Assembly (NCBI GenBank): GCA_011800155.1 | Contig: CM022368.1 | Coordinates: 558,001-622,000, forward strand | Source of the DNA: Flammulina velutipes | Taxonomy: Eukaryota > Basidiomycota > Agaricomycetes > Agaricales > Physalacriaceae | DNA length: 64,000 nucleotides | Direction: 5' to 3' | In this document: positions 24,010 to 36,748 of the stretch, piece by piece | Layout of the letters: the number at the start of each line of letters is the position of its first letter | Position numbering within the stretch: position 1 is the first letter of the stretch | Program-made: the position numbers and the translations under genes | Notes under the pieces: model-generated | Database searches by the model: none | The model's input: the letters and a program-made list of their open reading frames with translations, nothing else | Told to the model about the DNA's origin: nothing

Positions 24010-26086
24010 CTACTGTTTCGATCTGTAATGCCTCCACTGTGCTTCATTGACTGGGCCTCCAATAGGGACCTCAAGGGAGCACAAGTATTCAGCAATGCTT
24101 TCCGATGACTCTCCCATAACACTCGCCACCCTTTTCAGCACCTGGGGCACATATTCAATGCGCAGCTTGATGAGGAATGTCACAAAGTTAAGAAGGCCAA
24201 GTGGCTCAGCAAGATTGAACGACACCGTGTTGCGTTCCAGGATATTCACTAATGGTGGCTATGAAATAGTTATTGAAGTGCACAGTTACTTGTTGGGTAT
24301 CACCCTCACCAGTGTCGATGTTGTGGTCAATTTTGGACGTTCTGCATATGAGACAGTCACAACAAGGACGGAACCTTCCGAGACGATTGTGTACACACCC
24401 ACATCGTAAACATCCATTGCTGCATAAAATCTGACAGATGCAGTGGCGTAGAGACGTCCTTGGTTGATGCTGGTCGCAAAGAAGATTTGTAGCCTCTTCT
24501 TATGTTCCGCAAGAAGGATTGGAAAGAAAAAATCTAAGACAAGGATGAGAATTGAAAAAGAGAATTCAAAGGTAAGACCATACCTTGACCAAGATCGATA
24601 TTCGCCTTATTCTTGTGTTCATGCCCACCAGTCTGGACAGTCATCCCCGGCAAGCTATGCTTGTTGTCACCCTCAACAGTGACATCTACTATCGTGACTA
24701 TTGCCTGTCTTGCTTTGATCATCCCTGAGAAGTTTTGCGCGGTCGCAAAGATGTCGTGCGAGTCGTTCATCTCGAGTGGTCTACCCATCGCCTGTTCCCT
24801 GATTGACCTAGCGGAGACAGTGGATGCAATAGTGGTTCGACACTTTTGTGACGGTGTGTGAGACTTGGATGTCTGGATCATGTTGAACGACGAAGAAGCA
24901 GTGATGGATGTGAAGATTGAGGGAAACCGAATGTATCCAACGGAGTCGCAGACCGCTCGTTCTGGCTCCCTCAGGCTCTCTAGTGTGAGCTGGTCGTTGA
25001 GGATTGAGAACGGCGTGTAGCGTGCCAACGCGAGGTCTGCGGCCTTCCTAACAAGAACGACGTCCTGCTGGAATGTTGTACGGTTCATCGCACTGGCTCT
25101 GAGTGAGGACTGTGTCGCAGGGTCAGGAACCATCGTTGGATTGGCAGGAACTGAGCTAAGGCTAAGCTCTCGGATCAGGGGGACAATGTCGAGGGAATCA
25201 CGGTTCAAAGCATTGTTGTAGGCTGTTCTAGCTTCCTCCAGTGATTCGGGATCATCCACAATATGTGCAACACATCCTCGGGGGAGTGCAAGGCTTCGTT
25301 CTAGTCTAGATATATAATAAGTGCATTGTCTCTATCTGAAGTAAATGGACACACGAAACCATCACATGCGGGGTGTTGACGTAGTCTGCCTCTGAGAGTT
25401 CCGTTGTGCTGCCGTCCTTGTGGCCATGGAAGAACTTTAGCATCAAGCGGTCAATATGATGGCGACATTCAAGCTCGCTGGCCTGGTCCATCCCGACTCG
25501 CAATCGTTGGATATCTTCTAGAGCAGATACAACCTCCCATAGGCTGGATTGTAAGACCTCCGCAGATTGACCGGTGAGTGGAACATATTGTGAAGATTGC
25601 CCAAGCTGCGCCAGCAGCTTAACTTGAGCAACAGCAGCGACAGCGGCTCTGACCAGCGGCAGCTAGGTGAGCAGTTAGCTAGAGTACGAAGGGTTTAACA
25701 TCACGTACGGCTTTCAAATCATCGCTTATATCGAACTATATACAATCAATTACGAAAAATACAGCCATCGGTATGTGTGCCTTACCTTATCATCAAGCCA
25801 CCCGAATGTTGTCAGTGAATAATATTCTTGGGTGATTCTCTGCTCGACGTCACTGGCCAGATGTTTCTTTAGCATCGCAGGAAACGCTAGAGTACGCGGG
25901 ACAGCCAGATGGTTGTATAACCAATATTTCATGGGACGAGTTTTATCAGGATCGTTTCCGCCCGCGGCAAGGCTATATAATCTAAATTAGAACAGACGTC
26001 GTGAACCATAGAGATGAAACTCACGAGCTTGCGGAACGAAAATCGACTCCCACTGCGCCATCAACAGCTGGCGGCGGCGTCTGCAT
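24010..26086 (-). CDS. Unrecognised multi-exon protein
   Basis: I do not recognise this protein. A model of at least seven exons can be joined with good splice borders. It starts MQTPPPAVDGAVGVDF, continues PMKYWLYNHLAVPRTLAFP, EYYSLTTFGWLDDK, LPLVRAAVAAVAQVKLLAQ, ECRHHIDRLMLKFFHGHKDG, then a 230-codon central exon (SLEEARTAYNNALNRDSLD) and a C terminus with FFPILLAEHKKRLQIFFATS and EPLGLLNFVTFLIKLRIEYV. About 600 residues, largely helical, with no signal peptide, clear membrane span or catalytic motif. Same strand as the unrecognised gene upstream, from which it is separated by 218 bp. Codon use is unremarkable. A single fused gene with its neighbour is not excluded. Confidence 0.5.
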
Positions 26087-26304
26087 GAGCGTGCTGGATG
26101 GAGCACTACATCAAATCCCTGCAACGACGAGGCTGAAAAGTCACCCACAACTCAACAGAATCCTCTTGAATGGAGCTGTAAAGACGTTCAACAACGCAGA
26201 CAACAGGAGTAACAAAACCGTACTGTGTTATTGTCATTCGACACGGTTCCGATTTCCTACAGGACTCGTTAAATACACACGTCGCTCACTGAAGGCACTC
26301 AGTC

Positions 26305-27779
26305 TTACACCTTTTTGATTTTTTTTGCAGGTCTGGCGTCCATGTCCGTGGTTGGGGGCGAGGATGAAGATGAATGGGAACGACGACGACGACCCCTCGT
26401 TTTAACGTCGCATTTCCCATTTCGCGAAAACAGGGCCTGAGGATCGTCGATGTCAGAAGGTAGCCGCCACAGATCGATCTTCTCTTCGAGAGAAACGTCA
26501 TTGGCAATTTCCGCGGCCAAACCTATTTGATCGAGCCTCCAAGTGTTGAGTTTTCGCTGCGCAATGTTCTCCTGGAGCTGAGAAGTGTATGCCCTTGCCT
26601 TTTCAGAGACGACTGCAAATCGTCTACACGCGCTTGCGACAGATAACGCGAAGTTCTTTGTGTCTGTAGCAATTGATAGGTCATAGGCGCCATAAAAACC
26701 GTGCACGATGTGCATGGTAAACTGGGTAATGTAAATGACGTGGTGAAAAGCATTGATCGGCTGCTCACGCAAGTGGAGTCATCGATGCTCTGAAGAAGCC
26801 ATCCAAAGACCAGTCGGACACTGGAAGTTGAATCGTCCAAGGCGATACCCATCAATGGCTCCGTTATATCCCATGCCCATCTCTGATGCAAGCAAGAGGC
26901 CATGGCACCGTAGAGGTCCTGAGACCGAGCAATACAGACCAATGCCAACGGAGTCATGGCTTCCGAAATGTCAGACGTCAAGCGTGCCAGGAAGGAGTAA
27001 TCGAGAAGTGGTGGTTCCACCGAAGCTTGTCCATCCTCGAAGCTAGACGACGAGATGGCGCCCCTGGCTAACCACTCTTCAGCATCCATAGGCGATTCCT
27101 CTCCAGAATCAACATCATCTTCGACTTCTGAAGGCTTGGTAGCCTGGGTTGTACTACGCTCGAGAGAGACAAAGGGAGATGGTATGGATACGCAGGCAAT
27201 GCCTGTCACAGAACCGTACTGGGGGAATACACAGAGGAGAGGGTCATGGATCAAGCACGGATTTACAGCCAGAGGATACGAAGAGATATATCTGCAACAC
27301 GTCAAATCATGACCGAGTCCTCTGCGACTTCCGACTCACTGGATATCAGGACCCGACGCTGCTGCCTGGATGATACTTCGGATGTATGGCGCCACATACA
27401 TCGTTTTGCTATTGACTTCGTGGAAGAGTCGCTCAAGGTTTATAGCAGCTTGGAGGTTGGAATTAACAGCATCCGAGAGAAATTGGAGATGGGCCTGAAG
27501 GTCAGATACATCGTCCTGTTTGATTGCATAAATTTCATGGTGACTTGACGCTGAGAAATTCACCAATTGAGCGTCTCCTAAAAGACTTCTCTCATAGTCG
27601 GATAGTTCGTAGCCGGAACAAGAGTTGCATCGGAACGAAGGGTCGTGCGTGATAATATCAAGAGTAGACGTGTGAGACAACATGAAAATAGTATTAAGTA
27701 GTGGTCGTGGAACAGAAGTAACAGATGCGATATATTGCCTAATCTGGGTCTTAATTACGGGCCGACAAGCGGTGGGCAT
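26305..27779 (-). CDS. Unrecognised acidic protein with basic nuclear-type C terminus
   Basis: Three exons join cleanly: the first contains FRCNSCSGYELSDYERSLLG, SNLQAAINLERLFHEVN and IRSIIQAAASGPDIQ; the second, after a GTGAGT..CAG intron, runs YISSYPLAVNPCLIHDPLL to VFGWLLQSIDDSTC and includes an acidic stretch (EVEDDVDSGEESPMDAEEW); the third begins FTMHIVHGFYGAYDLS and ends in a basic, Ser-rich tail, TRGRRRRSHSSSSSPPT followed by KKIKKV, a plausible nuclear localisation signal. The start may be 27779 or an internal Met at 27683. About 450 residues. No enzymatic or DNA-binding motif could be named. It shares strand with the next unrecognised gene downstream. Confidence 0.5.
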
Positions 27780-29085
27780 TGGGCCCGAGGGGCGGTGGAT
27801 TGCCTCTGCCGAGCTCTAATACTATGTAACAGTGATATAAATGCAAGTCAAATGATGTCTAATTAAGATACAATGAGTGTCTGTGCGTGCATGAAATTAA
27901 GCGTGATAAATATTCCGACTCGCAGAACACAGACAACGGTTCACATACGCTGGTCGCCCCCATGCAGATAGTCATGGGCGCTGTTGCTGTTGTTTTTGGC
28001 CTTCGAGTCGTGTACGTCTAAGGGTTCAATACCTTTGAAGAGCATTGACAGTACTACATACTCAAAATGCACTTTTAAAACTCGTTTCTATCACTAGAGG
28101 GTCAGCCGCCGTGGAAGGCTAGCCATCACTTGGAATCTAGAGTGGCGGCCGTTTGCCAAGGTCCGAATGAATTGTAAGTAACGCGGACTTGTTACGAGAT
28201 GCATCACCGGTACGACCGTGCGAAACTTGCAGCCTCGAACAAGTACGAAGTTAAGGTGTAATGATCTGCTCACGATCTATGGGTGTGCGATCTGCTCTGC
28301 TCCTTCTCATTGACTTTTAATAGTAGTTCCCAGAAAATTATGCAAGTATTGACTGCTGTCCTATTGTTTTGTCATCCCGCAAGCTCATTTGCTTGTGTGG
28401 CGGATCAAACGCGAGACAAGGAACAAGAGCGTTTTCATTTCGCTATCTATTGCTTCACAGCCCCGTTTTCAATTCAGGTGTTCAGTGCATATGGTAACAG
28501 ATCATTCATCTCACACCTTTGCACGCGCCACCTCTAATTTTAACGGGTATAGTGCTGCTTAAACCGTTCGACCGAAAGGAAAGATTAGCATTACCTTGCC
28601 CCGAATGTCATTAATCATGAACCACCATCATGGAATACCATACCTTTCACACACTCTGCCTGTGGCACACCGTATAAACAGCTTTTACACGAATGTTAGC
28701 CGGCATTCGATTGACAGCACCGGAGCCAATAACGCTCGGAATACTCAACGACGCGGCGGCGCCTCGAGGACAAACACGTTCTTGATGAAGTTGATCTGTT
28801 GATAACCCGGCGATAACCCCAGGAAAAGGCTGATTGCTCTTCGGTATCCTTCACACAGCTCATTTCCCGGTTCATTTACCTGCTTGCCAGAAGTCAATCT
28901 GGGCAGTAAAGAGTTCTTCGCCACAGCCTACGACGAAACCCACGACGCTCCTTGTTATATACCTGTGTACATAAATCACCTTTCTCACATTCTATCCGCA
29001 AGAACCCAACTATAAAGGGCATGGTGAGTCACCAGCCATTCAATCGCGGGGAACAACTCTTTATCATCTTTTTAGACACTTGGCG
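27780..29085. other. Gene-free interval of about 1.3 kb
   Basis: Open frames here are short (up to 84 codons at 28283-28537) and lack motifs or splice partners. The last 100 bp hold a TATAAAG at about 29011 and a possible 5' leader intron (GTGAGT near 29021 to TTTTTAG near 29075) ahead of the gene starting at 29086. I saw no tRNA or repeat. Confidence 0.45.
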
Positions 29086-30474
29086 ATGTCTACATACACG
29101 ACAAACCCTCAAATTGTGGAAGAGTACTATACTCGTCATAACCGCGTCCATGGATGGATTGAAAACCATGAAAACGTCGCATTCGCGTCCCCAAATGTCC
29201 CACCATCCGTCTTGGACGAAGCCGTGCCAGGCTCTCCGTTTTCCGACACATACAGCTCCAAGTCTGTACCTCCGCGCCTCATGCTACGTTACAACGACGG
29301 CCGAGATGAAATCATCCCAAACCCGCAGCGCGATGCGCGCCGCAAAAAAAAATCCCAGTCCAGCCAGAACGCCACTAGCTCGGACTCTGAACGTACACGC
29401 TCGCGTTCACTGACAGGAAGGAGCAGATACGGACGGGAAGAGCAGCTCCCATCCACCGCCCCAGAAGAAATCCGGATTCTCCCTTCCCAGCGTTCAAATT
29501 CGCACACGCCAAGCCGAGGTCCCTCCCAACGTTCTCAGCAGAGCCAACAAAGCCAGCAAAGCCATCATAGCCAGCAACGCCATCATAGCCACCACAGCCA
29601 CCACAGCCATCATACTCCTCGCTCGCGATCCCTTCCCCGCAATACGTTCTCTGAAGCGCAACCTCCCGTTCCTATGCTACCACCTCCTCCAATCCAAACC
29701 CAGGTACCCTACTACGATAATCGCATTAAATTCGCGCCTTCCCAGCCTATACCGTCACGCCATAATAGTCTTTCACATGCGCATAAGCCTCCATCCATGG
29801 TCTATGCTCCTTCAGGAAACTTCCAGGCCAATTACCAACCTCCTCCGGTCTTGAACTACTTGCCCAATATAGGACCCGATGGGATGGTGTATAGCCACTC
29901 CGTTCCAGTACCGCCACATCAGCTGGTACCGCACTACCCTCCTTCGAACATGACGCCGTACCCTTTCGAAGAAGAGAGTCGACACAAATCCAAAAGTAAA
30001 AAACACCGCCATCGCTCTGATTCGCACCATAGACGACGACACGACAGCTCGCCGTCGCCTTCACCCACTGATGACTCTGGGAGCACATATTATGTCTTTC
30101 CCACAGGGAAACAGAAGGTTCATGTCATTGTGAGTGGTTTCGTGACTGCCAATGTGATCTATATTCTGACGCAGTCGATTTCATCTCGGTAGCGTACGGA
30201 CGATACCGGTCACTCTTCTCGGTCACCTACCTCGAGCAAGTCTCCAACTTCCTCGAATACAAAATCCCCCGTGTCGCCCGTGTCCCCGTCATATTCGAAT
30301 CCGGGGATGAGGAAGCCGCTTCTTCAAAGACTGCTTGGTGGGCTCACTTCTCGGCTTTCCTTCTCCTCTCAGGCTTCGACGGCATCACAACGAAGCGGAA
30401 GGCGGCCACAGCACAGAATGTCGAGTAGCGAGGCTGGCCTCGTTGTGAGGTCTCACTCAGAGCCTCGGCGATAA
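29086..30474 (+). CDS. Low-complexity Ser/Gln/His/Pro-rich protein, function unknown
   Basis: Two coding exons separated by an intron that starts GTGAGTGG near 30131. The N-terminal 70 residues (MSTYTTNPQIVEEYYTRHN, then ENVAFASPNVPPSVLDEA and PRLMLRYNDGRDEIIP) look like a folded conserved head. The rest is disordered: basic Ser-rich tracts, a Q/S to H/S tandem tract at about 29529-29610 (SQQSQQSQQSHHSQQ and HHSHHSHHS), proline runs, then a KSKSKKHRHRSDS tract, a short island (STYYVFPTGKQKVHVI), and a second exon with GMRKPLLQRLLGG. About 440 residues. No signal peptide or membrane span. The ATG at 29086 is preferred because the sequence upstream is only a leader. Similar disordered proteins are frequent in Agaricales; no function is assigned. 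Confidence 0.7.
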
Positions 30475-30815
30475 CTCTTAGGGCGTTTTTATTACCTTTT
30501 TCCCTTATTCTCTAACCGTCCTATGACTAGTCCGGATGTGCTTTGAAATAATCTTATGTATTGCTGTTCATCTTTTGTAGCTGTTGTATTTACGTCCTAC
30601 TATGAATCGCATTTTGTACTACGAGTTTGGCTCTTTCGGTCCGATTAGATTGAACTCGATTACTTATCGACACTCGCATAGTATTCGCAAGCTTCAAGAT
30701 TCATTGTCAGCTCATGAGCTTCGTAAGTATAAATCGAGTAGAATTGCTTAGTACTGAATCAGATTCCATGAAATATTATACCCCCTTCTACGCAGAGTGA
30801 AAATATAAGAGTAAG

Positions 30816-33800
30816 TTACCACAAGTTGAGCTGTTGCCCAGACTGCTGAATCTGGTCAATCCATTCGGACCAGTCAACACCTTCCCCATTTCCAACACCC
30901 CTCCGTTTAAGCTTCCTCGCCCTCTTGCGACCATCACCAACACCACCCTCAGCAGTCCCGCCGACCTTTGACCCGTGAACTTGCTTAGCGAGGTGTTTGA
31001 CCTCTCCAAAGTCATTCGTCGCCTGTGCCCTAAGCCAAGATGGGTTCGGCGCCCGATGCGTAAGACAGTCGGGTTCAACGTATCCTTCCAAGGATCCTTT
31101 CCAGCCCTCATTCCCAGAAGTCATCGGACGACCGTCGGGCCACAAAGAACCGCCTTTGGTTTTCTCTAGCACCTGCTCGATATCCAGGATCTCGCCAGGC
31201 GGTATGGGATTAGGTTGCGAGGGCGTAACGCACGTCATATCAACCTCCTTCCTCAGGACGTGATCCACGTCGACAGCAGAGAAGAATGCCACTCCTTGGG
31301 GGAGGTCGTCCATCCCTAACTTGAACGCGAACATACTCCGTGTCCACAAGTTCGCGATTTGGAGAGCAAGGGCAGCGCGGTATCGGTCTTCGTCCTTTAC
31401 GAGGTAGCGGAGCTCGTCGTGCACCGAGATAAGATAGCGCGCTTCGATACCGTACTCGCGAATGAGGTGGTTCATAGAGACGATGAGGAGATGGAGGTAG
31501 TCGACGCCTGAAGACTGCACGACCCAATTAATCCTTGAAGGCATGTAGTCTGAGCCGAAGCCCTGCGGTAGGTTCGCCTTGGATAGTGCTTGGGTGACGC
31601 CACATCCCAGAGCCGGAGTCTGTGGGAAATCCGAAAGCGCGATCTCCTCCAGCTTGTTGAAGACAAAGCTCTCCGTGCCACCATACCAAAACTTGCGTCC
31701 AAACATGTCTGTTCGATGCGTGTTCTTCCCTTTGGTCGAAGTGTACAAGTTTTGGGCGAGTTTCTGCGCCTCTTCTTGAAGCATGCTCGAGTTGCTCTGT
31801 TGCAGCAGCAACATCGCGTGACGCATACCAGCACCGTAGATTCGCGAGTAGTTGAAGACCTTGGCCTGATCGCGAGAAATGCCTAGGATGCTTGCCGTCT
31901 TCGAGTGGAGATCTGTCCCAGAGGACTTGGTGCCTTCCAGCGTCATCCATCCGATCGCAGTGGCACCGTGAAGTCCAAATTGCGCGTCGCCCATGCAACT
32001 TGAGATCCACAGCTCCTCCGAGTCGACATCGGCCCCAACAATGGAGTATCCCGGCGGCGCACGCACCATTGCCTTCAACTCGGACCCGACACGATTCTTC
32101 TTGGCGTTGCTAGCGGTAAGCCACGTCTTTTCGATGGCTCGACGAGTGACAGTGCCCATCGTGATGACTTGGGGCAATATCATGCCCCACTTCTGTCTGA
32201 GTTGACCTTCCGGGACGTCCTGCGCGTCTTGTTCAGCCGGTAGTCCCATGTCCCACTTCTTCCCCTTCAAGTCTTGCCACCCGACCATCTGGTTAAGCAC
32301 ACGATCTCTTGCGCTGACCCAATAACTGCACTGTACGCCGACGTCGACCATCTCCTTTGCCGCGTCGCCAGCACCGCTACGCAGCGTGCCGTCCGACGCA
32401 AAGCCAAAGAAAGCCTTGCTCAACGGACTCCCAACATTGGCATGCTCCCCGTCTTTGTGAGGAAGTTTGTAGAATGTGAAGCCGTTCTCTATGAGCGCCG
32501 TGAGTTTCGCATCCGCCTCTTCCAGGAATTCCAGTGGTTTTAGATGCCTTAGTTTAGGATCCACCTCAGTCCCGTCGTTGGGCGTAGGAACACGGAAGGT
32601 CCAGCCATACTCGCGAGAGTGAAACAAGGGGTAACCGTGCCATGACATCTTGAGCAAGAGCGGCGAGAAGCGGTTCTTCATGGTGATGTCGAGGGAACCG
32701 GGAGGCATGTCCTTCTTTGGTTTGCTGAGCTCCCAGAACCATTTGGGCCAGTACTTCGCAGGTGGCTTAACGGGCTTCGACTTCGACTTTTTCTTCGGCT
32801 TTTCTCCTGAATGTGCGATATCCGTTTCTGCCCAGTCCAATTGGCTTAGCCATGGATCCTCGCTCGGCATCTCGCTGTCAAGGGCAATCTTCGCTAATTG
32901 TAACACCTTGTCCTTGACCTCGTCCGAAGTGTCTTTGGAGCATATACGTTCTGCCAATTCAGGATCGCAAGAAGTCATGTCACCGCTCTTGAGGAATATT
33001 CCAGAATGACGAGGGCTGAGGATCGCGGACGTTTTGAGATTGGGTTTCGAAGATGGGAGGCGTCGTACAACCTCAGATTCGTCGGGACCGTCCGATGAGA
33101 CGAAGTGCCATTTCTCCTTGTTGTTGTAAAGCATTGGGCGTCCTTGGTAAGAAAGTTGGAGTAGGAGAGGGAGGATGCGTTCATATGACTTCTTTCCAAG
33201 AGGGTCAGCCAGAACCTCAGAGTACCAGAGTGGCACTGGAGGGGCTTGCTGGGTTTCCTGCCCCAGAATTAGATGAAGATATAATTATGTGTGTTTCGCG
33301 TACCTCATCTGTGTGTTCGGTAACAAGCCCTCTAGATTTTCCGATAGTCTTGGGAGTCCAATCCAATTGACTCAACCAGGGATCATCGTCGAACTGCCCC
33401 TCGAGACCAGGATCGAAAGCTGCCAAAGCCTCTCTTGCCAAAGATTCTAGCCCATCTTTGACGCCACGTTCCAGCTTTCTCCAAACACCTTCCGCGCTGG
33501 CTAGATAGGCCTCCCATTGTTCGTTAACGGGAAGAAACCCACTTCCCATGGCAAGCATTCCAGCAAAGCTGACTGGATGCGGGCAGCTGGAGGAGAATCC
33601 TGGGAGGACCTTGCGATATACGGAGTGCGTGACAAAGACGTCTGAGGCACAATAGGTCAGATAGTCAGTGATACCAGCGAGAATTTCTTCCGGTGTGCAG
33701 GTCATAAAGTCGTTCCGTATTTCCTTGGAGATGTCGATGTCACAGTAAAGTTTGGCGACGTCGACAAGGGAGTTCATGGCAGTAAGGTCTTCCCAGCCTT

Positions 33801-35039
33801 TCTGAGAACTACCATCTTCGTCGATATCGACGCTGCCAGGTGGAGGTCCGGGGGTAAACGAATCGGAAGCGGTGTCTGCAGACGCTTGTAGAGATGGTAG
33901 GGACGATTGGAGTACTTGCCACTGTTTTACGAGCTGCGTCCGCCGTTCGACATCTTCCAACGAGCCGTCACTCCCATCGCGTCGTAGGACATCCAGCTGT
34001 TCCTGTATATCATGAAGCATCGTAACGATGGCTTCAATGGCTTCCACATGACGGATTTTATCTTCCTCCTTGTTCTTCCTGTGCTTCATCCAAGCTGGAC
34101 GCTGATGGGAGGAGATGCCTTTGACCGCGACGTGGAGAGCCATGGTGTCCAGGAAACGGTTTTGAGTGCCATTGACGTGATATTCCTCTAGGATTCGCTG
34201 CCGATCATACGAGACGTTGTGGCCTACGACAACTCTGGGGATGTCTGGAGGTCCGAGGGGAGCGAGATGTTCGGGTACGGTGGACGAAGGGTCGAGAATC
34301 CAAGGTGATATCCAAGCATACCAGGCGTTGGGAGAGGCGGCGCAAGCCATGATGGGGAATTTGTGGTAATTCGGAAGGGTCTCGACGTCGAAACAGAGCA
34401 TGGTTTCCGGCTTGCCGTTATGCATGGGATACGGTACGTGCTCGGAGTATCCTGAGCCGTCCGCATTATGTATGTATTTCGTCCAGCCTGCCTGAATATC
34501 CCAGTATTCGGGGCGTGGCGGGAGTTCTGACTCGGCAAAGGTATCGGCGAGTTGTTTATATGGCTCAGAGACCGAGTTTCCGATACGATGAAAGTGCTCG
34601 AGCAAGTTGTTTCCTTGGATAGGTGGGAGAGTGAATTCGGTGGAGGGAAGTTTCGAGGATTGGCTGGGGTCGAGGTCGTGTGCCGCGAGATGCTCGAGTG
34701 CAATGTTCGTGTAGATTTTCGGGGGAGGTGGGAAGGAGCAATTTTTGAAGACTTGCTCGTGGACGGTGCGAGACAACATTTGTACTCCAAGCGCGTTTCT
34801 TTTGACTAGGGATAGGCGTAAGTGTACAAGAAAGAGTTATTCGAAAGTGCAATACCAAATTTCGGCGCTGGCCGCGTCTCGAATGAGATTTTTTGCGAGT
34901 CTTTCGGCGGAAGGGGTCGATGTAATGCATTTTGAACATATTCGATAGGTTTTCGCTGGAGCTGGGCTGCTGCGGGTGTGAAAGCATGAAACCCCCGAGG
35001 CAGACCATAATTTGGGAGTTGTCGTATATATAGGCGCAT
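30816..35039 (-). CDS. MIP1: Mitochondrial DNA polymerase gamma
   Basis: The family-A polymerase that replicates mitochondrial DNA. The first exon (MRLYIRQLPNYGLPRGFHAF) gives a positively charged mitochondrial leader and joins through a 50-bp intron to VKRNALGVQMLSRTVHEQVF. The 3'-5' exonuclease motifs are intact: ExoI FDVETLPN, ExoII VGHNVSYDR, ExoIII YCASDVFVTHSVY. Polymerase motifs follow: A as GADVDSEELWISSCMGD, B as RDQAKVFNYSRIYGAG, C as VHDELRYLVKDEDRY. A second intron near 33300 joins the exonuclease exon to ETQQAPPVPLWYSEVL. About 1370 residues including a basic C-terminal extension typical of fungal Mip1. An internal Met at 34779 would drop the leader, so 35039 is preferred. Divergent from the F-box gene, with 150 bp between starts. 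Confidence 0.95.
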
Positions 35040-35189
35040 TTGGAGCTCATGAGAGAAAGGATGTAAGGTTATTAACGAGCGTTAGGCATGGAAAGTGAAA
35101 GACGGGCATCGGCCCGGAATGGACGTACTCTATCAATCTCAATTTGATCAACGTCTGTCTTGTACTTACCGCCCACACCTAAAGGTATA

Positions 35190-36748
35190 ATGCAGCGCCT
35201 GTGTCGACGAATCACCAGTCACCTGCGTCGACAACTCAAACGGAGCCCCAGAATTACACTTGACTGTCTTCCCACCGAGATTTTATTGATCATCGTGACT
35301 TGGCTACACCGTGACTTCTTTCTAGGGGATTTGCGCAATCTTGCACTAGTTTCTACTCGTTTCAATCGTCTAGTATCACCGCATCTATTTTCTGAGGTGG
35401 ATTGGAGACCCAGCGTTATGACCAAAGCATTGCCCGTACGCTGTTTACCTTTCATCAAGTCCGCACACACATGTCAGATCCAATTCAGTGGCTGACTATG
35501 TTTGCATAGATCTTTGACTCTACAGCTCCCTTACCTTCAGGATGAGTTGGATTTTTCAATGATGCAGAATCTCCTACAAGCTCTTCCTTCTTTGAAGAAC
35601 CTTTCTCTACGTGCAGGACCATTGCAATTGCTTCTACGTATTTTGCCCATCGTGGACAAAATCCCCACTTTGGTCTTTCTACAGTTCTTGAATAGCAACC
35701 AGCGATTTAATCGCTTGGACGAACCCATTCCTATCCCAGAGATCAACGCAAACATCGAGACCTTGAAGTTTTCTTGTACATTATACAACAATCCACCTCC
35801 GCCCCCTATGTTGTATCAAACCCTTCTTCCTTACTACATTGGGAGGCTACGGATCTTGGAAATCGACGGTCGCATCATTAACCTCCCGCTGATATCACTT
35901 CTGTCGTCCTCCCACCTTCGTACCCTCACCTTCACCGGCAGGCCCCCCACCATCGATTCGTCGCAGATACTACACGGCATCTCGAAGATAGAGAGCTTGG
36001 AGAACCTCACAATATGGTTCAGAGAGATAAAGGAAGATGGTCCTCCGTTCATTCTGGCTTCACGGACTGCTGAAATGCCATTGGCGTTGACAACCTTCAA
36101 AATGTCCAACTTGAAGCCCGAGGACCAAATCCTCTCATATTTGGGTGCAGATACAACCTCCGTCACTCTCCTCCATAACCCTCGCCAGACTCTGATATCT
36201 GACGAGATCTGTTACGCGGCACCCACGTCTACTCAATTGTTGGAAAAGCTCCAATCTTCGAGGTTGGGAATTTCGTTGGTAGAACTTCGCTTCGCCATCC
36301 ACGGAGAGATCGACTGCCAGTTGTTGAGATTTATAGCTGCTGCATATCCGAATATCGTGACACTGGAGATACAACGCTGCTGGTCCGATGGGCGAACTCG
36401 ATTTCCAGAAATTGAGGTGTGTCGGCTCAGTCAATGTATCCGCATGATCCTTTAATGCATCTTATTTCAGGAAAATTTAGCAGAAGCCCTCTCCGGCCTC
36501 CGTCGTTTGCGCCACATCCGCTTTGATATTGGTTATGTGGACCGGTATGTGTATGCCCTCTGTCCACTAAAAAGTCACTATATTCGCCTCCTTTCCCTGA
36601 CGAATTGCTTTGGTACACACATCCAATCTTTAGCTACGTTCGCAATGCCCATAACCACCGACTGCTACCAGCAGTACGTCCAACGCCAGTCCTGGGTCTC
36701 AGCATTTCCCGTACGAGTGCCCAATCACCAAATTGTAGCAAAAATTGA
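35190..36748 (+). CDS. F-box protein
   Basis: A likely substrate adaptor of an SCF ubiquitin ligase. Residues about 25-70 form an F-box: LDCLPTEILLIIVTWLHRDF, then LRNLALVSTRFNRLVSPHLF. The first intron, which uses a rarer donor (GTCCGC near 35460), restores the frame to FIKSLTLQLPYL. The C-terminal part has Leu-rich stretches (LPSLKNLSLRAGPLQLLL, HLRTLTFTGRPPTIDSSQ) suggestive of repeats that bind substrate. Two more introns lie near 36415 and 36540. The last exon is uncertain: it may end at 36748 or continue in another frame towards 36866. No substrate can be inferred. Such F-box genes are numerous and fast-evolving in Agaricomycetes. Upstream gene MIP1 is divergent; the following kilobase carries no further gene on this strand. 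Confidence 0.72.

Noticed and set aside
28010..28060. A possible tRNA B box (GGTTCAATACC)
   Set aside because: No matching A box or acceptor stem at the right distance could be found.
31472..32010. Overlapping 120- and 160-codon minus-strand frames
   Set aside because: Out-of-frame shadows of the MIP1 polymerase domain, Arg/Ser-rich with no family features.
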